Notes: generated from the letters alone by a model not told the origin. Positions 34,772-43,773 are shown, counted from the first letter of the stretch. The stretch is DNA of 64,000 nucleotides from Anaerolineaceae bacterium (GCA_002702065.1 NZXX01000002.1:806001-870000), one strand, 5' to 3'. A program made the numbers and translations.

Positions 34772-35539
34772 TCACGCGTCAGCCAATGACCGCCCGCTCA
34801 GATACCCGACGTAGGCCGGAACCAGAGGCAATACACACGGCGACAGGAAAGATAACAAACCGGCGAGAATAGCGACTAGATAGGTCGGTGTGCTTGCGGT
34901 GCCCAGCGGCAAGTCGAGATACAGGCCATTTTGCTGGGCCCAGATGGCAATCACCGTCATCTGGTTGGTCAGTAACATAAACCCGATCACGATGAGCAAC
35001 AGCCCGCTGGCAAGTTGGAATTTGCGCAGATGCCGGCGAAAGCGCCCGATAAAGCGCAGTGCCCGCTCTAGTCCGAAGCCAATGAGTAGAAACGGCAGTC
35101 CCAGACCCAGCGCGTAACCGCTCGTCAGGAGCATGGCTTGTCCGGCGCTGCCCTCGCTGAAGCCTAATGTCAGAATTGCCCCCAGGGTCGTCCCGATGCA
35201 GGGAGTCCAGCCAGCGGCAAAGAACACGCCCATCAGCGTTGAAGACATTAGATTTGTGGACTGGCCGCCTTGCCATTGGGGGCGCGTATCGTAATGAAGC
35301 CAGGGGATTCTCAGTAGGCCCATAGTCGCCAGTCCAAACAGAATGATGACGATCCCACCAATTTGCGCAATCTCGGTTTTGTACGCGCGGAACAACTGGC
35401 CCAGTACGGTTGCTGCACCACCCCAACCAACAACAAAAATGAGAGAGAACCCGAGAACAAAGAAAATCGCGTGGGCCATCGTGATCCAGCGGTTTGCCAC
35501 TGTTTTCGGTCTAGCGGCTGGAGCAACCTCGTGTGTCAT
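34772..35539 (-). CDS. ccdA: CcdA-family thiol-disulfide transporter, circularly permuted (second copy)
   Basis: A 255-residue paralogue of 15379-16152 with the same permuted helix order. It starts at the helix HAIFFVLGFSLIFVVGWGG, carries AAGWTPCIGTTLGAIL in the middle, and ends with LAGLLSFLSPCVLPLVPAYV. All six helices and both redox cysteines are kept. RBS GGGGAG/AGG. Followed directly by its likely partner TlpA. Confidence 0.88.
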   Translation of the reverse strand: MTHEVAPAARPKTVANRWITMAHAIFFVLGFSLIFVVGWGGAATVLGQLFRAYKTEIAQIGGIVIILFGLATMGLLRIPWLHYDTRPQWQGGQSTNLMSSTLMGVFFAAGWTPCIGTTLGAILTLGFSEGSAGQAMLLTSGYALGLGLPFLLIGFGLERALRFIGRFRRHLRKFQLASGLLLIVIGFMLLTNQMTVIAIWAQQNGLYLDLPLGTASTPTYLVAILAGLLSFLSPCVLPLVPAYVGYLSGRSLADA

Positions 35540-35559
35540 TTGCCTGATCTCCCCATTGA

Positions 35560-36156
35560 TTATCCCGGTACATTCTCTGGCGCACGATTGCCATGGCGGA
35601 GCACGAAGTTGAACAATTCGTCGGCATTCAACTCATCCACCGTCAACAGGCGAGACCAGGCCGCTGCTGCCACCCGCCCGTCGTTCTGAGGTCGATTGGT
35701 AACGACAACCCTGCCTGGAAAGCGCTGCTGTACCTGAGTGAGGACGTTTATCGCCTCTTGATCTCCGGCATCTCGATAAGAAAGCCAGACGTGCCCATGC
35801 TCCAGATTGTGGATCAGACTCACGTCGGGAACGATTTCAGTGTAAACACCTGTTCGGATCGACTGGGTGTGTGGTCCTGATGTCGGGGGATTAGAGTTAT
35901 ATAGGGGTGGTTGTTGACCAGGCTCGAGATGTTCCGTCCCCTGACTAGGGAAGGCAATGCTATTGTCCGGTATCTCCGTGCTCAGTTCAGGCGGGCGATT
36001 GAGTGCGCTGTTCAGTGCAATCACGGCCACGATCAAAACCGACGCCAAGATTGAACCACCGATGACCACACGGTCCACAGTCAGATACTGACCCAGTCGA
36101 GCGTTAATACCACTGGAAGTTCGCTTACGCCGCTTCAATGTTGATCCTCTGCTCAT
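35560..36156 (-). CDS. DUF3105 membrane-anchored protein (second copy)
   Basis: A 198-residue paralogue of 18290-18904: basic N-terminus, helix VVIGGSILASVLIVAVIAL, NPPTSGPHTQSI and IHNLEHGHVWLSYRDAG. Start at 36156 after AAAGGAAAGG; the ORF extends further upstream but overlaps the TlpA gene. Between TlpA (36170) and CcdA (34772) in the second thiol-redox cluster. Role unknown. Confidence 0.87.
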   Translation of the reverse strand: MSRGSTLKRRKRTSSGINARLGQYLTVDRVVIGGSILASVLIVAVIALNSALNRPPELSTEIPDNSIAFPSQGTEHLEPGQQPPLYNSNPPTSGPHTQSIRTGVYTEIVPDVSLIHNLEHGHVWLSYRDAGDQEAINVLTQVQQRFPGRVVVTNRPQNDGRVAAAAWSRLLTVDELNADELFNFVLRHGNRAPENVPG

Positions 36157-36169
36157 CTTATCCTTTCCT

Positions 36170-36823
36170 TTATGCCAGGATTTTCTGAAGATACTCCTCG
36201 ATTTGTTTGCTCTGCATTGCGCCGATGTGTTTGTCACTGATCTTGCCGTCCGGGGTAACAAAAATGCTCGTCGGCACACCCATCACCTGATACAAGCCAT
36301 CTGTCACGCCGTTATCCATATCCAGAAGTATTGGGAAAGGTAAATCGTATTCCTCCACGAAGGCCTGCACCTCCTCAATCGTATCCTGGGCCGTCATGTT
36401 GACCGCCAGCACCATGAAACCGTCCGCCTTGTAAGTCTCATAGGTCAGGCGAAGCAATGGCATTTCTTCGCGGCAGGGGCCACACCATGTTGCCCAGAAA
36501 TTAATCAGCAGAGGCTGACCACGAAAACCAGACCGTGTCAGATCACCTCCCCCAAGACTAGGTAGCACAAAATCAGGAGCAATTTCTCCAACTTGAGGGC
36601 CAAAGCTGGCGCTATCTGCAATCGTTGTCGTCGCCAGTTCAATGCCTTGTAAGAAGTTTGTCGTTCTTGTGGTCTTCGCCAATTCTGTGCCTGGCGCTAG
36701 GAGGATTATTATCAATAACGCTGCCGTGAATCCCAATGTAGTGCCCAAAAACATCAATTTCAGCCGAAGATGAGTTCTGTTCGATATGTTCATATGAGGT
36801 CCGAATAACTTAGCATCATCCAT
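36170..36823 (-). CDS. TlpA-like membrane-anchored thioredoxin
   Basis: A 217-residue paralogue of 20170-20862: helix LMFLGTTLGFTAALLIIILL, redoxin domain with NFWATWCGPCREEMPLLRL and GVPTSIFVTPDG. Start taken at 36823 (TAGGG upstream); an internal Met at 36793 is an alternative. The conserved order propeller - TlpA - DUF3105 matches the first operon. Confidence 0.88.
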   Translation of the reverse strand: MDDAKLFGPHMNISNRTHLRLKLMFLGTTLGFTAALLIIILLAPGTELAKTTRTTNFLQGIELATTTIADSASFGPQVGEIAPDFVLPSLGGGDLTRSGFRGQPLLINFWATWCGPCREEMPLLRLTYETYKADGFMVLAVNMTAQDTIEEVQAFVEEYDLPFPILLDMDNGVTDGLYQVMGVPTSIFVTPDGKISDKHIGAMQSKQIEEYLQKILA

Positions 36824-36856
36824 CCCTACAGCCTGATATGCTATGTACCTTGTCGG

Positions 36857-37792
36857 TCAGCCGATTTGCTGCCATGTCAGTCCATCATCCCTCGTAACGT
36901 AGATACATCTCCTGGATGTCGCGAGGGCAATTTCGTCACGAACCGGATTGACCGCGATATAAGAGAAGAATTCACCCTCACTCAGGTCAGGACCTGGCAA
37001 CGGCTCAGTCTGGCGGCTCTCAAGCCCATAGCGGTAAAGCTGTCGAAAACCAAAGTAAAGCTCATCGCCCATCTCCGGGTCAAATGCAACCATAGTTGCT
37101 CGTCCACCTTCATCAAGGGGGCTAAAATCGTCACCGTGGTTCGAGGACATAAAAACACCCGCATCGGTCGCCGCAGCCACACGGGATATCTCGTAAGGAT
37201 GAACAGCAAGTTGGACTGGGGCAGCGGCCAGGCCTCTGGCTCCACTTTGCTGCCAGGTAAGTCCCTCGTCCAAGCTGTAATGCAGCCCTCTGGATAGAAA
37301 CCTGGTTTCATCCGGAATGAACGCATAGAGCATATAGCTTCGATAGCCAGCAGCCAGCACGTCTACGACGAGATTATCTTCAAAATTGAGAGAAATGAGT
37401 GTAGTCCCACCATCAGTACTCCGAGCTATTCCAAGCAGTCCCTCAGAACTAATGTCGAGATCACGATAACCACTTGTGAAAAAACCACTGCCAATACCAG
37501 TGAATCCACGATAATTGTGATTGGCCCCATCAGGGATACGCCACTGATTATCTGCATAAACCCGCAGACCCTCGGAAGTGGCGACGTACAGACGGCGTCC
37601 ATCACTGGTGTAACTCAAGCCATGAATAGACGAAAACTTGAGCGGTGTTTCATTAGTTCTGCGGTCGGCAAGCCACAAAGTAGAAACAGCGAACATCACA
37701 ACAATTCCAAGGGTAAAAACGACTACGTATATAAAATGTCTTAAGGATTTTCGTCGAAACTGCGCCTCACGCTTTCGGACAGCACGTTTCAT
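36857..37792 (-). CDS. F510_1955-type beta-propeller protein (second copy)
   Basis: A 311-residue membrane-anchored paralogue of 20898-21836: basic N-terminus, helix FIYVVVFTLGIVVMFAVSTL, FSSIHGLSYTSDGRRLYV, and BNR blades (STDGGTTLISL, LDEGLTWQQS, SSNHGDDFSPL, TRDDGLTWQQI). ATG at 37792 with GAGG upstream. First gene of the second thiol-redox cluster; an operator-like box lies about 180 bp upstream. Confidence 0.82.
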   Translation of the reverse strand: MKRAVRKREAQFRRKSLRHFIYVVVFTLGIVVMFAVSTLWLADRRTNETPLKFSSIHGLSYTSDGRRLYVATSEGLRVYADNQWRIPDGANHNYRGFTGIGSGFFTSGYRDLDISSEGLLGIARSTDGGTTLISLNFEDNLVVDVLAAGYRSYMLYAFIPDETRFLSRGLHYSLDEGLTWQQSGARGLAAAPVQLAVHPYEISRVAAATDAGVFMSSNHGDDFSPLDEGGRATMVAFDPEMGDELYFGFRQLYRYGLESRQTEPLPGPDLSEGEFFSYIAVNPVRDEIALATSRRCIYVTRDDGLTWQQIG

Positions 37793-37973
37793 TATGACCA
37801 AGAGCCTCACTATCGAGGAAACACTGGCCCATCAACATTCTTCTCCGGATTATTGAGCATCGCTATGGCATTGCGGATTTCACTCAATGAGCACGCTCGT
37901 TGACTCGGTAACAGCAGGGCCGCGCATCCCGTTGCGTTGGTTCTAATGATAGATGGGAAAAGAGGGTACAGAA

Positions 37974-37993
37974 TGCGCTATTTGGCGGGTTTC
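37974..37993 (+). promoter_or_regulatory. CGCCATTTGGCG operator-like box, copy b
   Basis: ATGCGCTATTTGGCGGGTTT, one mismatch in the palindromic core. Intergenic, between the kinase 3' end and the second thiol-redox cluster, about 180 bp upstream of the latter. Confidence 0.6.
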
Positions 37994-38032
37994 AGATTAG
38001 AGCCCGGTAAATAGATCAGACGCCCGCCTGAC

Positions 38033-39091
38033 TTATGTAGCGCTTTCTTCCAATTGAAGATACGTCTCTGGATCGCTTTGAAAAGCGCCCTGACACACTG
38101 GACAGCAGAAGTAGTAAGTCTGGTTCTGGTAGATCGCGCTGGCATAGGCTTGATGTGGTTCAATGATCGCGCTGCACACCGGATCACGGACCGAATCCGG
38201 CGGTTGATGGCGGTTATCTTCGGGTAGGGAAATGGTGATAGTGGTCCCGGAATCTTTCTGGCTCCTGACGCTGACCGTGCCATCCAGGTACTGAGCGCGT
38301 TCGTGAATACCCAGTAGACCATAATGACCATCCGCCGCCAGTGCGCCCACATGTTTGGGTGGGACAAAACCCTCGCCATTGTCGCGGACAATCAGGCGGG
38401 TTCCATTCGGCTCGTAGACAACTTTGATGTCCACCCGTGTTGCATGGCCGTGACGACAGGCGTTGATGAGCGCTTCCTGAGCGCTGCGGAACAACGCCAG
38501 TTCGTGGGTTTCATCCAATCGTCGTTCCGTCCCTTCGACCGCAATCGACACCGGAAAACTGGCATGTTTATCCGCCTGAAGACGTAACGCCGCCACCAGC
38601 CCCAATTCATTCAGGGCTGGCGGTCGCAAGTCGCCGATCAGATCCCGCAGTTCAGCGATGGTGTCCAGTGACTGTTTACGCGCCTCTACCAGGGTTGTGA
38701 TGGCGCGTTCAGGGTCGCTTTTGACCCACTTCTGTGCCATATCCATGCTCCAGGCAATCGCCACCAACGACTGGATGGTCTGGTCATGCAATTCGCGTGC
38801 GATGCGGGCGCGTTCGGCCTCCTGTCCATTGGCTAGCTCCTCAGCGTACACAAAGCTGTGTTCCTGGGAACGTCGGACGTGCCGTACCATGCCAGCCATT
38901 GAGCGGCGGAGCGCATCAATCTCGGCAATACCACCGCAAGAATTTTCTAATGCCCCAAAATCGCCTTGTGTGATCTGGCTGGTTTGCGAACACAGTCGGC
39001 GCAGAGGATTCATAATCCGGTGGAAAAACCAGATATGGCTTGCCAACAACACAACCAAGACAACCCCACACAACTCGAGCAAATCACTCAC
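38033..39091 (-). CDS. NarX-type histidine kinase with C-terminal YHS metal-binding domain
   Basis: A 352-residue kinase. One N-terminal membrane helix and no outer sensor domain; HAMP-like linker; HisKA_3 with phospho-acceptor in IARELHDQTIQSL; HATPase with NACRHGHA, DNGEGF and GLLGIHERA. The last 45 residues form a YHS domain (DPVCSAIIEP ... TYYFCCPVCQGAFQSDPETYL) with four cysteines, expected to bind metal. GTG start overlaps the response regulator stop by 4 bp with GGAGAGG upstream. Metal, probably Cu+, is likely sensed in the cytoplasm by the YHS domain. Confidence 0.9.
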   Translation of the reverse strand: MSDLLELCGVVLVVLLASHIWFFHRIMNPLRRLCSQTSQITQGDFGALENSCGGIAEIDALRRSMAGMVRHVRRSQEHSFVYAEELANGQEAERARIARELHDQTIQSLVAIAWSMDMAQKWVKSDPERAITTLVEARKQSLDTIAELRDLIGDLRPPALNELGLVAALRLQADKHASFPVSIAVEGTERRLDETHELALFRSAQEALINACRHGHATRVDIKVVYEPNGTRLIVRDNGEGFVPPKHVGALAADGHYGLLGIHERAQYLDGTVSVRSQKDSGTTITISLPEDNRHQPPDSVRDPVCSAIIEPHQAYASAIYQNQTYYFCCPVCQGAFQSDPETYLQLEESAT

Positions 39092-39732
39092 ACCGCCTCT
39101 CCTTCATCCAGGGTGATCAGGCTGTATTTGAGCGCCAGAGTAACGGCCACGGTTCGCGTCGTGACGCCCAGCTTCTGATAAATGTTCTTCAGGTGTCCCT
39201 GCACGGTGCGGTCTGAGATGAGTAAGTTATTGCCGATTTCCTTGTTCGTCAGGCCGTAGCCGGCCTGTTTTAATACCTGAATCTCGCGATCAGTCAAGCC
39301 TTCGACCAGGGTCTGCAAATCCTGTTGATGGTGTGCGGCTCTTTCGAGCGCGTCAGCATCAAACGCCTTCCGGCCAACAGCAACTTCCTGAAGCGCTTTC
39401 AGCAGTTCGGCAAGCTCCGCCGTTTTGAGCACAAACCCATCGGCCCCGGCATCGAGCAAAGCGTGGATATACGAGGGTTCATCATAGGCCGTGAGGACCA
39501 GAACCCGGATATCGTCGTTCTCATGGCGGATACGCCGGGTGGCCTCTACACCGGTGAGTTCGGGCAGGTGAATATCCATGATGACCACATCAGGCTGGAG
39601 TTCACGTGCCATAGAGACCCCCTCGCGCCCGTTGGTGGCTTCTCCGATCACGTCAATGCCCTCGCTTTCGAGGTAGAGCCGCGTGCCCTGACGCACCACC
39701 TTGTGATCTTCAACCAGCAGCACCCTGATCAT
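39088..39732 (-). CDS. NarL/LuxR-family response regulator
   Basis: A 214-residue regulator: receiver with DVVIMDIHLPELTGVE (phospho-Asp), TAYDEPSYI and KTAE. The LuxR-type helix-turn-helix is GLTDREIQVLKQAGYGLTNK...ISDRTVQGHLKNIYQKLGV. ATG at 39732 follows AAAGGGAC; the longer in-frame version starts inside the operator-like box and is rejected. It precedes its kinase in a two-gene operon and carries box c in its promoter, suggesting autoregulation. Confidence 0.92.
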   Translation of the reverse strand: MIRVLLVEDHKVVRQGTRLYLESEGIDVIGEATNGREGVSMARELQPDVVIMDIHLPELTGVEATRRIRHENDDIRVLVLTAYDEPSYIHALLDAGADGFVLKTAELAELLKALQEVAVGRKAFDADALERAAHHQQDLQTLVEGLTDREIQVLKQAGYGLTNKEIGNNLLISDRTVQGHLKNIYQKLGVTTRTVAVTLALKYSLITLDEGEAV

Positions 39733-39790
39733 GCCGGTGTCCCTTTCGCTATTTTCCCTACCTATAACATAGCAGAAGAAGTTGACTTCA

Positions 39791-39810
39791 AAACCCGCCA
39801 AATGGCGCAT
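39791..39810 (-). promoter_or_regulatory. CGCCATTTGGCG operator-like box, copy c
   Basis: On the minus strand ATGCGCCATTTGGCGGGTTT, 58 bp upstream of the response regulator start and in the same orientation. The palindromic core suits a LuxR-type dimer; autoregulation is the natural reading. Confidence 0.75.
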
Positions 39811-39913
39811 AGGCGCGTAACTTATTCCTTATATACTAAGCGAGCTTATACGATACCCGATGCAATAGGGATAGCGGATGCCTTTTGAGCGCAAGTTAAG
39901 TAGGGTGTTTTTT

Positions 39914-39942
39914 ACAATTGCTATACTGACTGTAGCAATTGT
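39914..39942. promoter_or_regulatory. Perfect 10-bp inverted repeat upstream of copZ
   Basis: ACAATTGCTA (39914-39923), 9-bp centre, TAGCAATTGT (39933-39942). The left arm runs into TATACT, a possible -10. No T-run follows, so an operator is more likely than a terminator. Confidence 0.55.
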
Positions 39943-40122
39943 ACATCCCAAATTTCGGCGTACGATTTGGTCTCTGTTGGAGGATCAAGGGCAGTGGATG
40001 TACATCAGCCTGATCTGAATTCGAGCGAAATCGAGAAACAGTCCGATATCAAAATCCGCTCAAAGAACATGCTATCCTACGGCATCACCTCAAACCTGTA
40101 ATCCGTAAAAGGAGATGATACA

Positions 40123-40332
40123 ATGGATAAGAAGTCATTCCAGGTTCCGAACATCGGCTGTGACGGCTGCGTCAAGACCATCAAGAATGAACTGAGCGCG
40201 CTGCCGGGCGTGAAACGTGTCGATGGCGAGGTGGAAAGTAAGGTTGTAACCGTTGAATGGGACGATCCGGCCAACTGGGACAAGATTGTTGAGACGCTTA
40301 GGGAAATTGACTACGCACCCGCCGGGGCATAA
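40123..40332 (+). CDS. copZ: HMA-domain copper chaperone (CopZ-like)
   Basis: A 69-residue heavy-metal-associated domain with NIGCDGCVKTI (CxxC) and the ferredoxin-like fold ending in LREIDYAPAGA. RBS AAAGGAG. Cytoplasmic Cu+ carrier, probably for the CopA ATPase encoded convergently at 40841-43345 or a related pump. Monocistronic, ended by a strong hairpin. Distinct from the chaperone at 10939, which has HCNGC. Confidence 0.9.
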   Translation: MDKKSFQVPNIGCDGCVKTIKNELSALPGVKRVDGEVESKVVTVEWDDPANWDKIVETLREIDYAPAGA

Positions 40333-40347
40333 TCCCATGACGATGAA

Positions 40348-40380
40348 TTGGGGCGGTTTCACGAGAACTGCCCCAACTTT
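40348..40380 (+). terminator. Rho-independent terminator of copZ
   Basis: TTGGGGCGGTT (40348-40358), 7-nt loop, AACTGCCCCAA (40366-40376): 11 pairs including one G-T, followed by CTTTATTTC. It lies between the copZ stop and the convergent cytochrome gene end. Confidence 0.85.
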
Positions 40381-40833
40381 ATTTCTGAGCACGAACTGCC
40401 TCGGTTGCCTGCCGCTGGCGTGTCCGCTGCTCTTCAGTCCACAGCGTTTGGATGTTCGCGATCACCGCTGCGATTTCCTCATCAGACAATTTGTCACCTA
40501 ACGCGGGCATTGGGTAGAAGTCTGAAAGACTGCCCATCCCCCCTCTCTTACAATCTGGATCAGCAAGTTGTCGTCATGGTGCCAGGTGTGACCGGTCGAG
40601 TCGTGCGGTGGAGCCGGGAAGCGCCCGGTGGCATCTTTGGAAAGCGGGGCTGCCGGATTCTGCCCTTCGCCATTCGGACCGTGACAGGATGCGCAGTTTT
40701 TTAGGTACACCGCCTGTCCCAGTGGAATGGTTTCTTGCTGGGACACGGAACTATTCCCGGACAAAGAAGATCAGGCACCCATAACGATGCCTGCTACGAT
40801 CAGGCCCCAAACCTGAAGACTGTTCAAACGCAT
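40379..40833 (-). pseudogene. Cytochrome c lipoprotein with in-frame TGA at lipobox Cys and a frameshift
   Basis: From ATG at 40833, 8 bp after copA, the frame reads a signal peptide ending GIVMGA, then TGA (40771-40773) where the lipid-modified Cys belongs, then SSLSGNSS and a cytochrome c domain with haem motif CASCHG. A run of six G on the minus strand (near 40550) shifts the frame after IVREGG; the other frame continues MGSLSDFYPMPALGDKLSDE, with the axial Met, to a stop at 40379. Related to the intact cytochrome at 11901. Two lesions suggest a decaying gene, but the TGA coincides with a Cys position, as in 13061-13459. Confidence 0.7.
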
Positions 40834-40840
40834 ATCGGTG

Positions 40841-43345
40841 TCAGGACACCTCAACGGCTGGTTTGATCTGGGGTTGAGGCACAAGGGCGACCTTGATTTC
40901 CTTGATTCGCTTGTTGCGCAGGCGCAGACTGTTGCTTACCACGAAGAAGGACGAAAAAGCCATCGCCCCAGCCGCAAACATCGGAACGAGCAAACCAAAC
41001 ATCGCCACCGGGATCAGGACAATGTTGTAGAAGAAAGCCCAGAACAGGTTCTGATAGATCGTTCGCATGGTGGCTTTGCTCAGGCTGATGGCGCGTGCCA
41101 CGCCGCGCAGGTCGCCACTGACCAGGGTTACATCAGACGCTTCAATCGCAATATCGGTGCCTGTGCCGATAGCAACGCCTACGTCCGCCTGCGCCAATGC
41201 CGGGGCATCGTTGATGCCGTCCCCGACCATCGCCACCCGATTATCTTCCTCCTGTAGCCGCTTCACGACGGTGACTTTTTCCTCCGGCAGCACTTCGGCG
41301 AATACCCGATCAATGCCGACTTCGCGGGCGATGGCCTGCGCTGTGCGTTCGTTATCGCCCGTAATCATGACCACCTCGATACCAAGCGACCTGAGGGTGG
41401 CAATAGCCTCAATGGAACCGGCCTTCACCGTGTCGGCAATGCCAATCGCACCCGCGACGATCCCATCCACCACGATCAGCACTGCTGTGCGGGCGTTGGA
41501 TTGTAGACGCGTGATGTCATGGTAGACCATCGTGACATCGATCTGCTGCTCGATGACAAAACGGGGGCTGCCCACCTGGATGGTGTGACCATCCACAGTG
41601 GCCCGAATGCCCCGCCCCGATGCGGCTTCGAAGTCCTCGGGCTGACTCAGCTTGATCCCTTTCTCCCGAGCAGACTGCACAATCGCGTCGCCCAACGGGT
41701 GCTCGCTGCCTCGTTCGGCGCTGGCTGCCAGTCGAAGCACCTCGTCGGAGTCGAATCCGTTGGCTGGAATGACATCGGTAACGGTCGGTTCGCCCTTCGT
41801 GATCGTCCCGGTCTTGTCCAGAGTCACCACGTTGAGACGGTGCGCATTCTCCAGCGCTTCGCTGTTCTTGAACAGGATGCCCATTTCCGCCCCTCGTCCT
41901 GTGCCCACCATGATCGCGGTCGGGGTCGCCAGTCCCAGCGCACAGGGACAGGCAATCACCAGCACGGCAATCGTCGTCAGCATGGCCTGGGTAAAGGGTA
42001 CCTGACCAACCACCAGCCAGCCGAGGAGTGTCAGAATTGCCAGACCAATCACGACAGGCACGAACACGCCGGATACACGGTCGGCGAGACGCTGGATGGG
42101 GGCCTTCGATCCCTGCGCCTGCTCGACCAGCCGGATGATTTGCGCCAGTGCGGTTTCGGCTCCAACGCGGGAGGCTTCGACAACCAATCGCCCTTGCTTA
42201 TTGACCGTGCTGCCGATCACCTCGCTGCCCACATCCTTGTTGACCGGCAGACTTTCGCCCGTGAGCATTGATTCATCAACAGCTGACCGACCTTCTATCA
42301 CGACACCATCGGTTGGGATGCGCTCTCCAGGTCTTACGACCAGCAGATCGCCCACTACCAGTTCGTCGACCGGAACCTCGACTTCTTCGCCATCTCTCAG
42401 AAGCGTGGCGGCCTTGGGGGCCAGTCCCATCAGTTTCTTGATGGCCTCGCTGGTGCGGCCTTTGGCGCGGGCTTCCAAGAGCTTACCCAGCGTAATCAGG
42501 GTCAGGATCACCGCGGCGGTTTCAAAGTAATCGTCCTTGCCGACCACATCGGAGAAGCCGAACAGGATTCCGAGCAGCACGATGATGCCGTAGACGTAAG
42601 CCGCCAACGTACCCATCGCTACCAGCACATCCATATTGGCCGTACCATTGCGCAGCGATTTATACGCCCCAATCAGATACTGCTTGCCGACGATGAACTG
42701 CACAGGCGTCGCCAACCCGGCGAAGATAAACAACCAGATGTCTTCTGCCAGCCAGGGGACCGTGTCCATCAGGAAGGGAATACTGTGCATAAAATGACGG
42801 GTCATCCCCAGAATCAGCAGTGGGACGGAGAATATCGTGCCGATCATCACCAGCCGTTTCTGACGCTGGATCTCGGCTTCACGGGCCGCGCGTTCGGCAT
42901 CTTCCGGTGCTTCGAGATTAGCGGTATCGACAACGCCATAGCCAGCCGCTTCGACTGCCTGGATCAGGTCAGAACGTCGGACACTCCCAGGAACATACTG
43001 GACGGTGGCGCGCTCGGTCGCCAGATTGACGTTGACGCCCAGCACGCCGGGATGCCGTTGTATAGCGCGTTCCACATTGCGCACGCACGAGGCGCAGGTC
43101 ATTCCGGTAATGGGCAGTTCGATCTGCCCGGTGGCGACGCTGTACCCCGCCCCAGCAACGCTATCGATCATACTGTTTGGACTTGCCGCATTCGGGTCGT
43201 AATTTACGCTGGCTCGCTCAGTTGCCAGGTTCACAGTCGCTTCGATGACGCCTTCGGTGCGGTTCAAAGCGCGCTCGACGTTCCTCACACAGGCTGCACA
43301 GGTCATACCTGTAATCGGTAGCTCGATCTGTCTGCTTGCCATCAT
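40841..43345 (-). CDS. copA: Cu+-exporting P1B ATPase CopA
   Basis: An 834-residue ATPase with two N-terminal HMA domains (GMTCAAC and GMTCASC), eight expected membrane helices, TGES, the Cu-type ion motif [25 protein letters not shown] and GDGINDAPA. The C-terminal helix pair carries the conserved YNIVLIP and [14 protein letters not shown] seen in CopA. Exports Cu+ from the cytoplasm. Divergent from a CsoR-type gene; operator-like box d sits in the shared promoter. The typical CPC contrasts with the YPC of the pump at 8642. Confidence 0.95.
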   Translation of the reverse strand: MMASRQIELPITGMTCAACVRNVERALNRTEGVIEATVNLATERASVNYDPNAASPNSMIDSVAGAGYSVATGQIELPITGMTCASCVRNVERAIQRHPGVLGVNVNLATERATVQYVPGSVRRSDLIQAVEAAGYGVVDTANLEAPEDAERAAREAEIQRQKRLVMIGTIFSVPLLILGMTRHFMHSIPFLMDTVPWLAEDIWLFIFAGLATPVQFIVGKQYLIGAYKSLRNGTANMDVLVAMGTLAAYVYGIIVLLGILFGFSDVVGKDDYFETAAVILTLITLGKLLEARAKGRTSEAIKKLMGLAPKAATLLRDGEEVEVPVDELVVGDLLVVRPGERIPTDGVVIEGRSAVDESMLTGESLPVNKDVGSEVIGSTVNKQGRLVVEASRVGAETALAQIIRLVEQAQGSKAPIQRLADRVSGVFVPVVIGLAILTLLGWLVVGQVPFTQAMLTTIAVLVIACPCALGLATPTAIMVGTGRGAEMGILFKNSEALENAHRLNVVTLDKTGTITKGEPTVTDVIPANGFDSDEVLRLAASAERGSEHPLGDAIVQSAREKGIKLSQPEDFEAASGRGIRATVDGHTIQVGSPRFVIEQQIDVTMVYHDITRLQSNARTAVLIVVDGIVAGAIGIADTVKAGSIEAIATLRSLGIEVVMITGDNERTAQAIAREVGIDRVFAEVLPEEKVTVVKRLQEEDNRVAMVGDGINDAPALAQADVGVAIGTGTDIAIEASDVTLVSGDLRGVARAISLSKATMRTIYQNLFWAFFYNIVLIPVAMFGLLVPMFAAGAMAFSSFFVVSNSLRLRNKRIKEIKVALVPQPQIKPAVEVS

Positions 43346-43404
43346 GTTTCCTCGAAATCATATGCAATAGCAAGTCTATGCTAACGGATTCTATTGGAAA
43401 CGGT

Positions 43405-43424
43405 ATGCGCCATTTGGCGGTTAT
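43405..43424 (+). promoter_or_regulatory. CGCCATTTGGCG operator-like box, copy d
   Basis: ATGCGCCATTTGGCGGTTAT in the copA-csoR divergent region, 57 bp before the csoR-type start, almost the same distance and orientation as copy c to its gene. One G shorter after the core. Confidence 0.75.
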
Positions 43425-43480
43425 TTGAATTTCGTTCTGGCATTACGCTGGGTGTAACCAACTGGATGAGATTACGACTC

Positions 43481-43759
43481 ATGAGCGAGAATTCATCTTC
43501 CCTGGAACGCCAGAAACAAATGCTCCATCGAATCCACCGCATTCAGGGGCAGGTCACGGCACTGGAGCGCCGGATCTCGGATGAAAAATCCTGCGAGGCG
43601 CTGGTCATCCATGCGCGCGCCATTGAGCGAGCCACCGCCAGCCTGATTACTTTCATGATCTGCTGCCATCTTGAAGAGCAGTTACAGGAGTCCATGCAGG
43701 ATGGTTCACACTCCGCACTGCGAGAGATTGAGCGACTGCTTACACTGATCAGGCTCTAG
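43481..43759 (+). CDS. CsoR/RcnR-family metal-sensing repressor
   Basis: A 92-residue all-helical protein of the DUF156 (CsoR/RcnR/FrmR) family: HRIHRIQGQVTALERRI, a Cys in DEKSCEALVIHARAIERA at the CsoR ligand position, and ITFMICCHLEEQL in the second ligand region, where a Cys-Cys-His replaces the usual H-x3-C. Start at 43481; an earlier in-frame ATG at 43466 is possible. Divergent from copA, so probably its Cu+-relieved repressor. Confidence 0.85.
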   Translation: MSENSSSLERQKQMLHRIHRIQGQVTALERRISDEKSCEALVIHARAIERATASLITFMICCHLEEQLQESMQDGSHSALREIERLLTLIRL

Positions 43760-43773
43760 AGTGCATCTGAAAA

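Larger units (their letters stand above)
39733..40122. other. Divergent regulatory region between response regulator and copZ
   Basis: About 390 bp holding operator-like box c (39791-39810), a perfect 10-bp inverted repeat (39914-39942), AT-rich -10-like stretches (TATACT near 39834 and 39922), and the strong copZ ribosome-binding site AAAGGAGATG at 40110. No gene seen. Confidence 0.5.

Noticed and set aside
29034..39810. Conserved leader peptide MRHLAG encoded by the repeated box
   Set aside because: Copy e lacks the ATG, copy d breaks the frame after the core, and the conserved part is palindromic, so a DNA operator explains it better.
39733..39810. Longer 240-residue form of the NarL-type regulator
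   Set aside because: It would begin inside the operator-like box and adds residues unlike any receiver domain; the ATG at 39732 has a good ribosome-binding site.
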